DNA from: Medakamo hakoo | Taxonomy: Eukaryota > Chlorophyta > Trebouxiophyceae > Coccomyxaceae | NCBI GenBank assembly: GCA_026636295.1 | Contig: CP089453.1 | Span: forward strand, 62,001-126,000 | Direction of reading: 5' to 3' | Length of the DNA stretch: 64,000 nt | Shown here: positions 29,289 to 41,653 of the stretch, piece after piece | Numbering within the stretch: the stretch's first letter is position 1 | Layout of the letters: every line of letters begins with the position of its first letter | Notes under the pieces: generated by a model | What the model was told of the DNA's origin: nothing | The model's input: the letters and a program-made list of their open reading frames with translations, nothing else | Databases searched by the model: none | Program-made: the position numbers and the translations under genes

Positions 29289-30167
29289 TTACACGAGCGC
29301 CACCCACGCGTCCGCCAGCAGGTCCCGGATCGCTCCATACCGCACCGCGTACACGTCGCCCTTCAGCAGCTGGATGACCTCGCCACCGCCGCCGCCGCTG
29401 CCGTCGGCCTCCATCCCACCTCCAGCGTCGGGCGGCCCCACCGCGACCGCGCCCCTGTCTTCTAAAGCGCGCGCAATCACGTGCCCACCCAACGCCGGAC
29501 TGGGCACCATGTCTGGTCCGTCCGACGTCTGGGACTGGCGGACCAAGGAAGAAAAAGACGGCGGCAGGCGTGACGCGGCCGCGGTTTTCAGGTGGCGGCC
29601 CGCGGCCAGGAAATATGAGCGCGCAAAGTTTGCTTCCGCTGGAGCCAGCCGCGCCGCTACGTCGGCACAGTCCAGCGCGTGCGCCGCGAACCGTTCGATT
29701 TTGGTCAAGCGGGCGCGGTGGTACGCCGCGAGCAGGTAGCGCGCCCGCGCGGCGTCGGCGGCCAAGAGCGCGGCGAGGGGTGGGGCCGCGCCGCCCGCAG
29801 CTGCAGACGCGGCCGCGCCCGCGGGCCCACCCCGCCCCGCCAGGGCCGCCGCGTCGGCTTCCGCTCCAGCGAGCTTGGACTGCAGAGCTGAGACCAGGTC
29901 GGTCTCGTACGGCAGGATTTCAGGGGCCAGGCGCTCGTTGACGAAAGCCTGCGTTGAGAGAGTGTGGGGTGGTGGGTTTTTGAGGTTGGGCCGTGTCTGC
30001 GTCGTGCCGCGCCGCCGCCGCCGTCACGCCCGCTCCCATGCCCTCACCTGCTTCAGCCGGGCCACCTCCGTCCCGTCAAACAGGCCGTCCCCGGCGCCCT
30101 GGGTGCCGGCTTCCGCGGCGGCCAGGGACGCCAGCAGCGGGTCCTCGTTCTCGTCAAACGCGGCCAT
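29289..30167 (-). CDS. SLD5: GINS complex subunit SLD5
   Basis: Two exons, 30167-30048 and 29948-29289, give 259 residues. Exon 1 is an acidic N terminus (MAAFDENEDPLLASL). Exon 2 begins AFVNERLAPEILPYETDLV, the conserved start of the SLD5 A-domain. Then come RARYLLAAYHRARLTKIERFAAHAL, LAPAEANFARSYFLAAGRHL and a C-terminal beta domain ending LLKGDVYAVRYGAIRDLLADAWVALV, as in SLD5/GINS4. GINS joins CDC45 and MCM2-7 to form the replicative CMG helicase. Family members are about 220-230 residues; the excess is a Gly/Ala-rich insert in exon 2. The start is divergent from VPS52, with a 576-bp gap. Confidence 0.88.
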
Positions 30168-30743
30168 CGTCTCGAGCCGTGCGCTCTATGCAGCACGATT
30201 CGGCGCAAGAAAGTCAAGGCCAAGCGTGCCCGTCCCCTTTCACCGCCCGTCAGGTGAGGAAGTGCCCGTGCGCAAGCCTCAGGCCGTGGCGTGTGGGGTG
30301 CGCAGAGGGAGAAGGCCGGACGCCTGCCTTGTCAGAAAACGAAGCTGCGCGCTTTTTTTCGTTTCGTCTTGCGGGAGCGGCCCTCCGGCCTCACGCAGGC
30401 AAAAGTCGCCGGATGCCGAATTGGATGCGTGCGGGAGCCGGCGTGTTCCGCGCCCTCGGCAGGGGCAGGCTGTGTGCGCAGGGACCCGGTGCGTGGGTTG
30501 TGAGCCGCGCGCGACCGAGAGCACGGGGCGCTGTATGCGGCGCGAAGAAAGAGAAAGTGAGCGGGGAGCCGCTGACCCTCACAGCTCTCAACAAAAACGT
30601 GTGTCGGGGCAGGCGCACCCCGCCGCGCGCCCCTTCATAAGCCAGCCGCCCAGCAGGACGCGTGCGCCCTCCTCCCGTCCAGGAACTCGCACGCCGGCGG
30701 ACGGGCGCGGCGAGGGGAGAAAAGACCAGCTCCTGCAACAACC
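30168..30743. other. Divergent intergenic region, 576 bp
   Basis: No coding sequence is supported; the short frames seen have no codon preference or family match. A T7 tract lies at about 30352-30358, and CTTCATAAGCC at about 30634 could be a degenerate TATA-like element for VPS52. It presumably serves as promoter for SLD5 and VPS52. Confidence 0.4.
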
Positions 30744-33588
30744 ATGGCCGCGCCGACTCCAATGCCCGCCCCGCCTCTGCCGCCCACCCTCCTCCCGCGC
30801 GACGCTGACGAAGCGGAGGCCGTGGAGGCGGCAGCTCTGGCGGCCATGGGCGACCTGGACATCACGTCGGCGGTCGTGCCGTTGGATGGTGAGGACGAGA
30901 CGGGAGGAGGAGAGGGGAGAGGGGCGCGACCGAAACCGACCGAACCACCCTCTCCCATCAAGACAACGCCCTGACACACATGTACGCCCTCCCTCATCTC
31001 TTTCAGGCCTGGAAGCAGAACTGGCCGCTCTGAAAGACCACCCCGTCATTGCAGCGGTTTTAGCGGGCGGCGGTGGCGCGCCCGCGTCCACAGACTCCGA
31101 CACCACCGCCGCCACCACACTGGCGGCCGCGGCTGAACAAGCGGGCGCGGCCCTGGCCGCGGCCGAAGCCGCGTCCGTGGGTGCGTACGTGGATGAAGCG
31201 GATAATTTGGAAGCCTTGCACGACCAGGTAAAAGGGTCTGGAGCGGGGGGCGTGTCTTCTTCCCGTCCGTCCGTCCCCTCCATGCCCCCCATCCACGCCC
31301 CTCAACCCTAACGCCTCGAACCCACCCGCCCCCAGATCCTCCAGTGCGACGCGGGCTTGGCCGGCCTGGAGTCCACGCTCGTCTCCTTCCAGGCGGGACT
31401 GGGAGGCCTGTCCACCGACATTCGGGGCTTGCAAGCCCGGACCGCGCGCCTGGCGGTCCGCCTGGCCAACCGCAAGGCCGCAGGCGCGGCGCTCGGCGAC
31501 GCCCTGGCGGCCCTCGCCCCGCCGCCGGCCCTCATCTCGTCCATCGCCGGGCCCGGCTTTTCCAGCAGCGGCAACGCTGCCGCCACAAGAGGCGGCGTGC
31601 CCCCGCCTCCAGACGGCGTCATCGCCGACCCGGCCGACCTGGCGGCGTTTGCGGCGGCCCTCACCGAACTCGGCCGGCGGCTGGCTGCCGCGGCCGGCGC
31701 GCCGCCCGCCCTCGCCACCTCCGCCGCCGCCGCGGAAGCCGGGCCCGCCCTAGAAAAACTGCGCGTGCGAGGCGCTGTGCGCGCCCGTGCCCACCTTCTC
31801 GGCCGCATTTACGCCCTGCGCCGCCCCAAGACAAACGTGCGCGTTCTGCAGGCAGCCACCCTTGCGCCCGCGCGCCCGCTTGCGGCTTTCTTACGCGACC
31901 ACGCGCCCGAAGTCTGGCCCGAAGTCCGCGGCGCGTACGTGGAGACCCTGTCCCGTGTGCTGGCGGGGCATTTAAAAGCGTACGTGGCGGCGCTGGACCG
32001 GCTGGCCTGGCCGGTCGGCGACGGCGGTGGGAGTGGTGGCGGGCTTGCGCGGCGGCGCAGCAGTGGCGGCAGCGGCGGCGGCGCTTCCGCCGCCGCCGCC
32101 GCGCCCGGCACGCCCGCCTCGCCAGCGCCCGCTCCTGCCCTCCCGCTCGGCGGCGGCTTGCTCGGCCCGGACGACCTGGCGGGCGCGCCCCCTCCCGGCG
32201 CGGGCGGCGGCGGCCTGGCCGCGGGCGCGGGCGCGTTTGTGTCCAGCCTGCTGCGCGTCGCCGCGGGCGGGGGTGGTGGGGGCGGGCCGTCGCCGTCCTA
32301 CGCTCCCGCCGCAGGTCTGGGCACGCCCCGCTCCTCCGGCGCGCCGCCCTCTGCGTCCGCGGCCGCCGGCCCCGCCGTCGCCGCCGCCCGGTACGCCCTG
32401 CGCGGCCGGGAGGCGCTGCTCCTCCGCCTGGACCGCCCCGCGGCGATCGTGCCGCACGCCGCCGAGGCGGCCGGCGACCGCTTCCCGCCCGAAGCCCTGT
32501 TTTTGGCGGCGGACAGGCTGCTCATGGACGCGGCCACGGCGGAGTACGTGTTTTGCGCGGACCTGTTCGGCACCGACGGGCCGTTCAACGAGCTGATCGG
32601 TCCCGCGATCGGTGCGGTCGAGGCCTGGGCGTCCGGCCTCATCGCGGCGTGCGCCGACCCGGTCGCCCTCCTCCTCATCATCCGCGTGGGCCGCGCCCAC
32701 GCCCTGGCCATGGCCCGCCGGGCCGTGCCCGCCCTGGACGCGTACCACGACCGGCTGGCCCTGGCCGCCTGGCCGCGGTTCAAGGGCCGCCTGGACGCAC
32801 ACGCCGACTCGCTGGCCGCGGCGGGCTCGCCCGCGCACGCGGCGGTCGAGCCGCCCGGCGTCGGCGGGCGGGCGCCCCACCCGCTCGCCGCCCGCGTGGC
32901 CGCACTGACGGGCGCCCTGGCCACGCTCGCCGCCGACATGGCGGAGCCGCAGGTCAACGCGTCGATCGCGCGGCTGCGGTCCGCCGCCCGCGGCGCCCTG
33001 TCCCGCTTGGGCGCCCGCCTGCCCGACCCGGGCGACGCGGCCGCGTTCGCGGCGGCGCACGCGCACTACTTTTTTGCGACCGCGCGCGCGGACGCGGCGG
33101 CGGCGGCGGCGGCGCCGCGCCCGCCGGTGAGCGGCGCGTCGGTGGCTGTCGCGGCGGTGGCTGGGGGAAGGGAGGACGAAGCCCCCCTCCACCCGCTGGG
33201 TCCGGGTGGCGCAGCGGCAGAAGCTGAACTGGAAGCTCAGTGGGCTGCTGCCGCGGGCGCGTGGGGCGCGGCGGCGGTGAAAGCCCGGTTCCCCGCGCTC
33301 GCGGCCGCGGCGGGTGGTGGTGGCGGGAGCGGTTCGCCCGCCGCTGCTGCTGCGGCTGCGGACTTTGCGTCCGCCTGGCAGGCCAACCTGGCCGCCCTGG
33401 CGGCTGACGCGGGGCGCGCGTTCCGGGGTTACCCGCCCGCGGCGGGTCCGGCGGGCCGGGCGGCGGGCGAGGCGGCCGTGGCAGCGTTCCAGGCGGCGGG
33501 CGGGGGTGGTGGAGGCGAGGGCGGTGGTGGTCCGACGACCGCGGAGATGCTGGCCGAGCTGGACCGGTTGGGCGGTGGGGGTGGGTAG
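30744..33588 (+). CDS. VPS52: VPS52, GARP/EARP tethering complex subunit
   Basis: Three exons, 30744-30888, 31007-31227 and 31336-33588, give 872 residues. The coiled-coil region contains SVGAYVDEADNLEALHDQILQCDAGLAGLESTLVSFQ and LGGLSTDIRGLQ, the VPS52 signature around the second splice junction. LANRKAAGAALGDAL follows. The C-terminal CATCHR part has YALRGREALLLRLDRP, EYVFCADLFG, FNELIGPAIGAVEAW, LLLIIRVGRAHALAMARRAVPALDAYHDRLALAAWPRFKGRLDAH. VPS52 helps tether endosome-derived vesicles at the trans-Golgi network. Odd points are a Gly/Ala/Pro-rich insert of about 120 residues (around 32020-32390) between the conserved halves and a low-complexity C-terminal tail. Confidence 0.9.
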
Positions 33589-33812
33589 AAAAAGGGGGGG
33601 CTGTTGTTTGTCCTGTTCCTGTTCATTTGCATGTGCGGCGCGTGTGCCGGGCTTTTTTTTCCTGTGTTGGGACGGGGACGGGGGGGAGAGGCACAGAGGG
33701 GTCGTCGCGTGTCTGGCCGCTCACACCCCGGCGCGCCTCACTCCTCCATTCCAACCTGCTCGGAAAAAAACACTGAACCCACGAGCCCGACCACACGACA
33801 CCAACAACAACA

Positions 33813-36454
<2,642 letters not shown>

Positions 36455-36849
36455 TTTTGACGGGCGTGTTTTTGTGGGTGAGAGAATGGATGTGTGCGCG
36501 AGTGCGAGACACGCCACGGGAGTGAGTGAGAGGGAGAGAGAGAGGGAGAGAGTGGTGGTGGCGGACGCCAAGAACCCCCCTACAAAAAAACGATGAAAAA
36601 TGATGGGGAGCAGGGTTGGTTTTTTTTTTGCTTTGTGGTGTGGGTGGGTTGGCGTCTTTCCTCTTTTCGAGTAAAAAATGAACGGAAGTGTGTGGGCAGC
36701 GCTTTGGTCTGTTGTCTTGTTGTTGCGGTTCTCTCTCTCTCTCTCTTGCACACTCAAAAAAAACGACGGACGAAACAAGGGCACACTCTCTCCAGGGGCT
36801 CACCCCGCTCGCGCGCGCGACTCTCCAGGTTTTTTTTCTCCCTCATCTC
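36455..36849. other. Convergent intergenic region, 395 bp
   Basis: This is the 3' side of THIC and the TOM1-type gene. It holds a (GA)-rich microsatellite at about 36522-36553, a (CT)-rich stretch at about 36731-36748 and T tracts near 36620 and 36829. No gene is seen. Confidence 0.5.
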
Positions 36850-37857
36850 TCAACCTTCGGCCGGGATGGGCGCGTACCCGTCCCGCCCACCCGCGCTCCC
36901 GCCACTCCCACCACTCCCATTGGACGCCGGCGGCATCTGGCGCAGGATCCACAGCACCAACGCCGCCGGGACCAGCTCCACCGTCGCATAGTACACGACG
37001 TTGAGGGCTGGGTGCCCCGCCACATCCAGGCCCGCGGGCCAGGCCGACGGCGAGGAAGGCGACGGCGGCCTCGACGACGCACTGGCCGCCGCGGCCGCCA
37101 CAACAGCCCGAGCCGTGAAGCAGGCCGCGCACACCGCCGTCACCGCCCCGACCTCCCGCAGCTTCTTGCGGCGCCCGGCCGACTCGATCGGGAAGCGGCG
37201 CAGCATGAGGAACAGGCGGCCGCCGTAGAGGAGGAAGCCTGCGGCCGCGGCGGCGGACGCGGCGGCGAGCGTGGCGAGGGCGGCCGCCCGCGGGCCGCCG
37301 CCCGCCGCGGCGCCCGGGTCGGCCGCCGCCCAGCCCCAGAAACCGACCTGAAGGCCGTACACGAGGCCGTTGGCGGCCAGGAAGGCCGGGCGCAGCGCCC
37401 GCGTCGGCCGGGACCGGGCCTGGGCGTAGATCTCCGCCCAGAACAGGATCAGCAGCGTGTACGTCGAAAAGAAGAGCAGGCCGGGCGCGTCCAGGGCCGC
37501 TTCGGCCGCGGCGGACCGGTGTGGGGGCGGGTCCGCGGGTGCGGCGCCCGCGGCGACCGCGCCAAACACCGCCGCCCGGGCCAGGCCGACCGCGGCGTTC
37601 AGGGCGTGGAACGTCTTTTGGGTCGTCCACCCGTACTCGGGCACGCGCGCATGCACCCTGGCCAGCTGGACAAAGGCGATGACGGCGATCGCGGCGTACG
37701 CGGCCGACAGAGACGCCCAGGCGGCTGTGTCGCCGGACGAGGTGGAGGGTGGGGGAGGGGACGGCGGGGCCGGCGCGGGCGGGCCCGAAGGGTGGGAGGT
37801 CGACGCCGACGCCACGTTGGCGGCCGCGTCTAAGAGGAGGGCGGCCAGGGCGCGCAT
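36850..37857 (-). CDS. TOM1/THH1-family multi-pass membrane protein
   Basis: A single exon encodes 335 residues, with the ATG at 37857. Seven hydrophobic segments are expected. Family signatures are YGWTTQKTFHALNAAVGLARA, APGLLFFSTYTLLILFWAEIYAQAR, RRFPIESAGRRKKLREVGAVTAVCAACFTAR, HPALNVVYYATVELVPAALVLWILRQMPP. In plants these are tonoplast proteins that interact with small GTPase ARL8 and were found as host factors for tobamovirus replication. The native role is unclear. It is the only member in this window. The start is divergent from SEC1 with a 557-bp gap. Confidence 0.88.
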   Translation of the reverse strand: MRALAALLLDAAANVASASTSHPSGPPAPAPPSPPPPSTSSGDTAAWASLSAAYAAIAVIAFVQLARVHARVPEYGWTTQKTFHALNAAVGLARAAVFGAVAAGAAPADPPPHRSAAAEAALDAPGLLFFSTYTLLILFWAEIYAQARSRPTRALRPAFLAANGLVYGLQVGFWGWAAADPGAAAGGGPRAAALATLAAASAAAAAGFLLYGGRLFLMLRRFPIESAGRRKKLREVGAVTAVCAACFTARAVVAAAAASASSRPPSPSSPSAWPAGLDVAGHPALNVVYYATVELVPAALVLWILRQMPPASNGSGGSGGSAGGRDGYAPIPAEG

Positions 37858-38414
37858 GGTGTTTTTGGTGTGTGGCACGGGGCCGGGGACGGAAGAGGGA
37901 TGGATGGGACGGGAGGCCGGGGCGGCGACCGGGATTGCGAACGCCGGCGCAAACGAGGCGCGCCTTCAGACAGCAGCAGCCTGCAGCAATGCCCGTTTCA
38001 CCCTCAACAGGTGCGCACGCGTCTCAGGCACTCGGCCGTGGGTGGCGTGCAAAGGCCTGTGCGGGCGTGGAGGCGGGGACGGGACTGAGAGCGGCGCTCA
38101 GAATCGGGTCGGCGGCAGGTGTGGAAGCAACGCGTCGCCGCGGCTGGCGCGCCCAGTGCGCCCTGGCTCGTGGACGTGCGTGCGTGTGCGTACCTCGCTG
38201 TGCCTGCGTGGGCCGTGTGTGGGACGCGGGAGTGCGAGCGTGCGCCACTCGCGGAAACACACAGTGGGAAGAATGAAGGCGCCCAGGCGCCCGCTCGCTC
38301 ACTGCTTGTTTCGCGACCGCGGCCCTGTGTGTTGCGGGCGGCGTTGCGCCCGCGGACGCTCCCCGCCGCGCACAGCCCGTCTCCGACAGCTCAGCGAAAC
38401 CTTGCGCTCCCACG
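37858..38414. other. Divergent intergenic region, 557 bp
   Basis: It separates the starts of the TOM1-type gene and SEC1. No coding sequence or RNA gene can be supported. Composition is G+C-rich with GCGTGTG-type repeats at about 38170-38230 and no long A/T tract until the SEC1 intron. Confidence 0.4.
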
Positions 38415-40721
38415 ATGGCGGACGGCGACCTCCAGCGCCTCGTGCGCCGCCGCCTGCTGGTCCGTTTTTTTTTTTTGCTCGTGCACTCGCTGCCCGCGGG
38501 CATCGGTTCGACCGCGCCCCCCTCTCCCAGCCTACCCCCCTAACCGCCCGCCGCCTCCCCCCACCACCACCACCCCCTCCTCCACCCCCAACAACAACAG
38601 GACGAAGTCCTGGCCTCCGCCCGGACCGCCGGCGCCGGCGACTGGCGCGTCCTGCTCCTCGACGCCGTCACCACGCCCCTGGTCTCGTCGTCCACGCGCG
38701 TCTCCGACACGATGGACGCGGGCGTGTGCCTGATCGAAGACGTCGGGCGGCGCCGCGAGGCCCAACCGTCGCAAGAGGCCGTGTACTTCATTGCGCCGTC
38801 CTCCACGCCGCGCGTCGTCGAGGACTGGGCCGCCAAACCGGCGTCCCCGCCCTACGCCGGCGCCCACATCTTCTTCGCGTCCACGCCCAGCGCGGGCGAC
38901 CTGGCGGCCATCAAGGGCTGCGCCCCGCTGGTCGGGCGCCTGCGCTCGCTGCGCGACGCGGGCCTGGCCTTCCTCGCCGTCGACCCGCGCGCCGCGGTGA
39001 CGGCGCCCTCCACGCCGCTCGTCCCGCTGTACGGTCCGGCAGGCCCGGACGGCGACCCGCCCGGCCAGCGCGCGGCGCTGGGCGCCCTGGCCTCCTCCCT
39101 CGCGACGCTGGTCACGAGCCTGGGCGCGGGGCCGCCCGCCATCCGCTTCCGCGCGCCGCTGCCGCCGTCCGCCGCGGCCGCCGCGGCCGCGGCCGGCGGC
39201 CCGCCCCCGCGCATCGACGCCCGGGCCCTGCTGCCTCAACGCCTGGCCCTGGAACTGCACGGCCGCCTCCAGGCCGCGGCCGCCTCCGGCGTCCTGCCGC
39301 CCGCGCCGGGCGGGGCCGGCGCCGGCGGGTGGGACTTCATCATCGTCCCGCGCGCCTGGGACGCGCTCGCGCCCCTGGCCCACGACTGGGCGTACGGTCC
39401 GCTGGCCGCGGATGTGGGCGCCCTGGGCGGGCCGCGGGCGGGCCCGCCGACGTTCTTGCACACGCCCGACACCGCCGCGGCGAGCGGCGGGAAAGGCCCG
39501 CCCCCGCCCGTCGAGCACGTCCTGGACCCGCGCACCGACCCGCTGTGGGCAGCCCTGCGTGGGCGGCACTTTGCGGCGGCGGCGGCTGACCTGGCCCGCC
39601 GCTTGGACGAGTTCCGCGCCAAAAACCACGCGGCCGCGTACGCGAAAAACAGCGGCGGCGGGGCGGGCGCGGACGCGGGCACCGCTCCCGGCGCGCCCCT
39701 CGACGCCCGCTCCCTCAAAGCCCTGGTCGCCGCCTTGCCCCAGTACCGCGCCCAGCTGGCCTTGTTGGGTGCGCACACGGCCTTGGCCGCCGCCGTCGGC
39801 GCCGCCGTCGACGCGGGCGGCCTCGTGGAGGTCGGCAGACTGGAAGAAGGCCTCGCGTTTGGTGAAGCGACGTCAAAGGAACTCATCGCTTTCCTCGCCG
39901 GTCCGCCTGCCGGCGGCGCCGCCGCCCCGCCCTCCACGCCTGAGGCTCGCTTGCGCTTACTGCTCCTGTACGCGGCGACGCACCCGGGCAAGCTGGACGG
40001 CGTGAAGGAGGCGCAGTGGGCGAAGCTCGCGCGCCTGCCGGCTGGTGGAGGTGGTGGTGCCGGCGCGAGCGCCTTTGACTTTGGCCGCGCCCTGACGGGC
40101 CTAGAAGCCCTGGGCGTCCCCGTGCGCAAGGACGCGAGCGCGGGTGGGGGTAAAGGCCCGGCGGGCGGGCTAACGGCCGCGGCCGCCGCGGCCCTGGGCT
40201 TTGGGCCGCGCAAGCCCGGGCGCCGGGCCGCGCCGCCCGCAGGCAGCACCGGCGCCGACGGCGCCGACGAGGACGCCGGCCTCATCCTGGGCCGGCTCCA
40301 GCCCGCCATCGCCGACCTGTTTGCCGACGCGGCGGCAGGCCGGCTGGACGGCGACGAGTTCCCGGCGGTGGCCCCACCGGATGAGGGTGGGAGTGGCGCA
40401 TGGGGCGGCGGCGGCGGGCCGTCGCGCGCCGGGTCCGTGCGCTCGGTCCACTCCGCTGCGGGATGGGCCCGGCGCGCGCGCGGCGCTGAGGGCGGAGCCG
40501 GTGGTGGCGACGGTCCCGGCGGCGGTGGTGCGTCGTCGTCCCGTCCGATCGTCGTTTTCGTCGTGGGCGGTGTGACGCGCGGCGAGGCGCGCGCGGCCGC
40601 GGCCGCCTCCGCCCGCACGGGCCGGGACTGCTTCGTGGCCGGGACTGGGTGGGACACGCCGGCGGATTTTCTGGCGAGTTTGATGGAGCTGGGCGGGCTA
40701 GACTACAGCCACGAGGATTAA
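38415..40721 (+). CDS. Sec1/Munc18 (SM) protein, KEULE/SEC1-like
   Basis: Two exons, 38415-38459 and 38601-40721, give 721 residues. The 15-codon first exon (MADGDLQRLVRRRLL) joins DEVLASAR at phase 0, matching plant SEC1 (RDRLLYEML). The donor GTCCGT is weak. SM signatures include WRVLLLDAVTTPLVSS, DAGVCLIEDVGRRREAQPSQEAVYFIAPS, YAGAHIFFAS, DFIIVPRAWDALAPLAHDWAYGPL, LDPRTDPLWAALRGRHFAAAAADL, KALVAALPQYRAQL and a terminal IVVFVVGGVTRGEARAA. SM proteins clasp syntaxin SNAREs for exocytosis and cytokinesis at the plasma membrane. The order of motifs fits SEC1 better than SLY1 or VPS33. Intron 1 holds a T12-13 tract just after the donor. Confidence 0.9.
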
Positions 40722-41653
40722 GGGAGAGGGGGGGGGTGGAATGGGCTGGGATGGGCGGGGGGTGGGGGGTGGGAGAAAGGAGGCGCGGAGAGAAGTTGAT
40801 GTTTTTTTCTCGGTCCCTGATTCTTTTGACATTCTGTTCTACACTTCACGCTTGGTCTGTCTGCGCCAGTCCGCCGAGGGCTCTCGACCGCCGTCGTCCC
40901 CTGTGCGTGAAAGAAAGAGGGAAGGGTGAGACAAAAAACCTTCGACCCGGTGGTGGTTGTGCCCGGGCCTGTAGACCAGGCGGCGCGACGGTAACGTCAG
41001 AAGGACGACGCGGCCGCCCGGTGCTGAGGCCGGAAACTGTCACTCTTGCAGCCCAAGCGAAACGGCGCCGTCGGGTGAAAATGGGCGACGGGCAGCTTTA
41101 AGAAGGCGCGTTGTTGGTTTTCCATCCCATCCAAACCACACTGTGGCGTCAGCTTCGGAAAAAGATTGATTTGTGCCATCAGCGCGGGTCTCTATTTGAG
41201 AGGACCCGCTCCGCCAACGAGCCTAAATCTGTTCTTCATTCGCCCCGTGTTGTCTGGATGAAAAAAAAAATGGGGGGAGAGGAGGGGAGGTCGATGGGTG
41301 GGAGAAAGAAAACTCACCGGGTTCGGCCGCCGCCTGGTTTCGTTTGCGGCCTTGGCGCGGCGCAGGCTCGCCCGCAATCTCGGAACTACAAGGTCGGCGT
41401 AGATCAGGATCTACGCGTGTTGAGCTTCATTTGCATGTGTGACGGAAGAGGGAGACGGGATAGGCTCGTGCCTGTGGCGGGCCCCTGGCGCTCTCAATGC
41501 GGCCGCCGACGCAACTCGGCTCTGCTCGGCGTCGGGCCCGCGCCTCGCGTCCGCAGACCGCGCATCGAAAACTCTTCGCCTTCCCCCCGTCCGCTCGCGG
41601 GGCGTCGCCCGCACCCAGCGCACCCTAATTCCGTGGACCCATGGCGGGCAGAC
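40722..41653. other. Low-GC intergenic region, 932 bp, with hairpins and minus-strand splice-like signals
   Basis: This gap is clearly poorer in G+C than its neighbours. On the plus strand the frame of the downstream hydrolase stays open from 41111, but codon use there is unlike the genes. A 9-bp perfect inverted repeat (GCGTAGATC / GATCTACGC, 2-nt loop) lies at about 41395-41414. A second stem, GCGGGTC / GACCCGC with extra pairs, is at about 41183-41208. On the minus strand an open segment upstream of a GTGAGTTTT site near 41316 is followed by T10-CATCCAG, like a short intron. Another CTTTCTTTCACGCACAG acceptor-like site follows near 40900. No product is recognisable and no snRNA, tRNA or SRP motif was found. 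Confidence 0.45.

Noticed and set aside
36522-36553. GA-rich tract as a CRISPR-like or satellite array
   Set aside because: It is a simple microsatellite without spacers, and no repeat-spacer array occurs in the window.
37858-37878. In-frame upstream extension of the TOM1-type protein
   Set aside because: It would begin with GTG. The ATG at 37857 starts the hydrophobic N terminus directly.
38500-38515. GGTTCGA string like a tRNA T-loop
   Set aside because: It lies in the SEC1 intron without a matching acceptor stem, D-arm or anticodon arm. No tRNA gene was found anywhere in the window.
40997-41179. A 60-codon minus-strand frame with an ATG in the low-GC gap
   Set aside because: It has no coding bias, no homologous motif and a length expected by chance in lower-GC sequence.
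41111-41653. Extension of the ABHD18 protein upstream of 41654
   Set aside because: The frame is open, but composition and codon use differ sharply from the gene, and the family does not need the extra residues.
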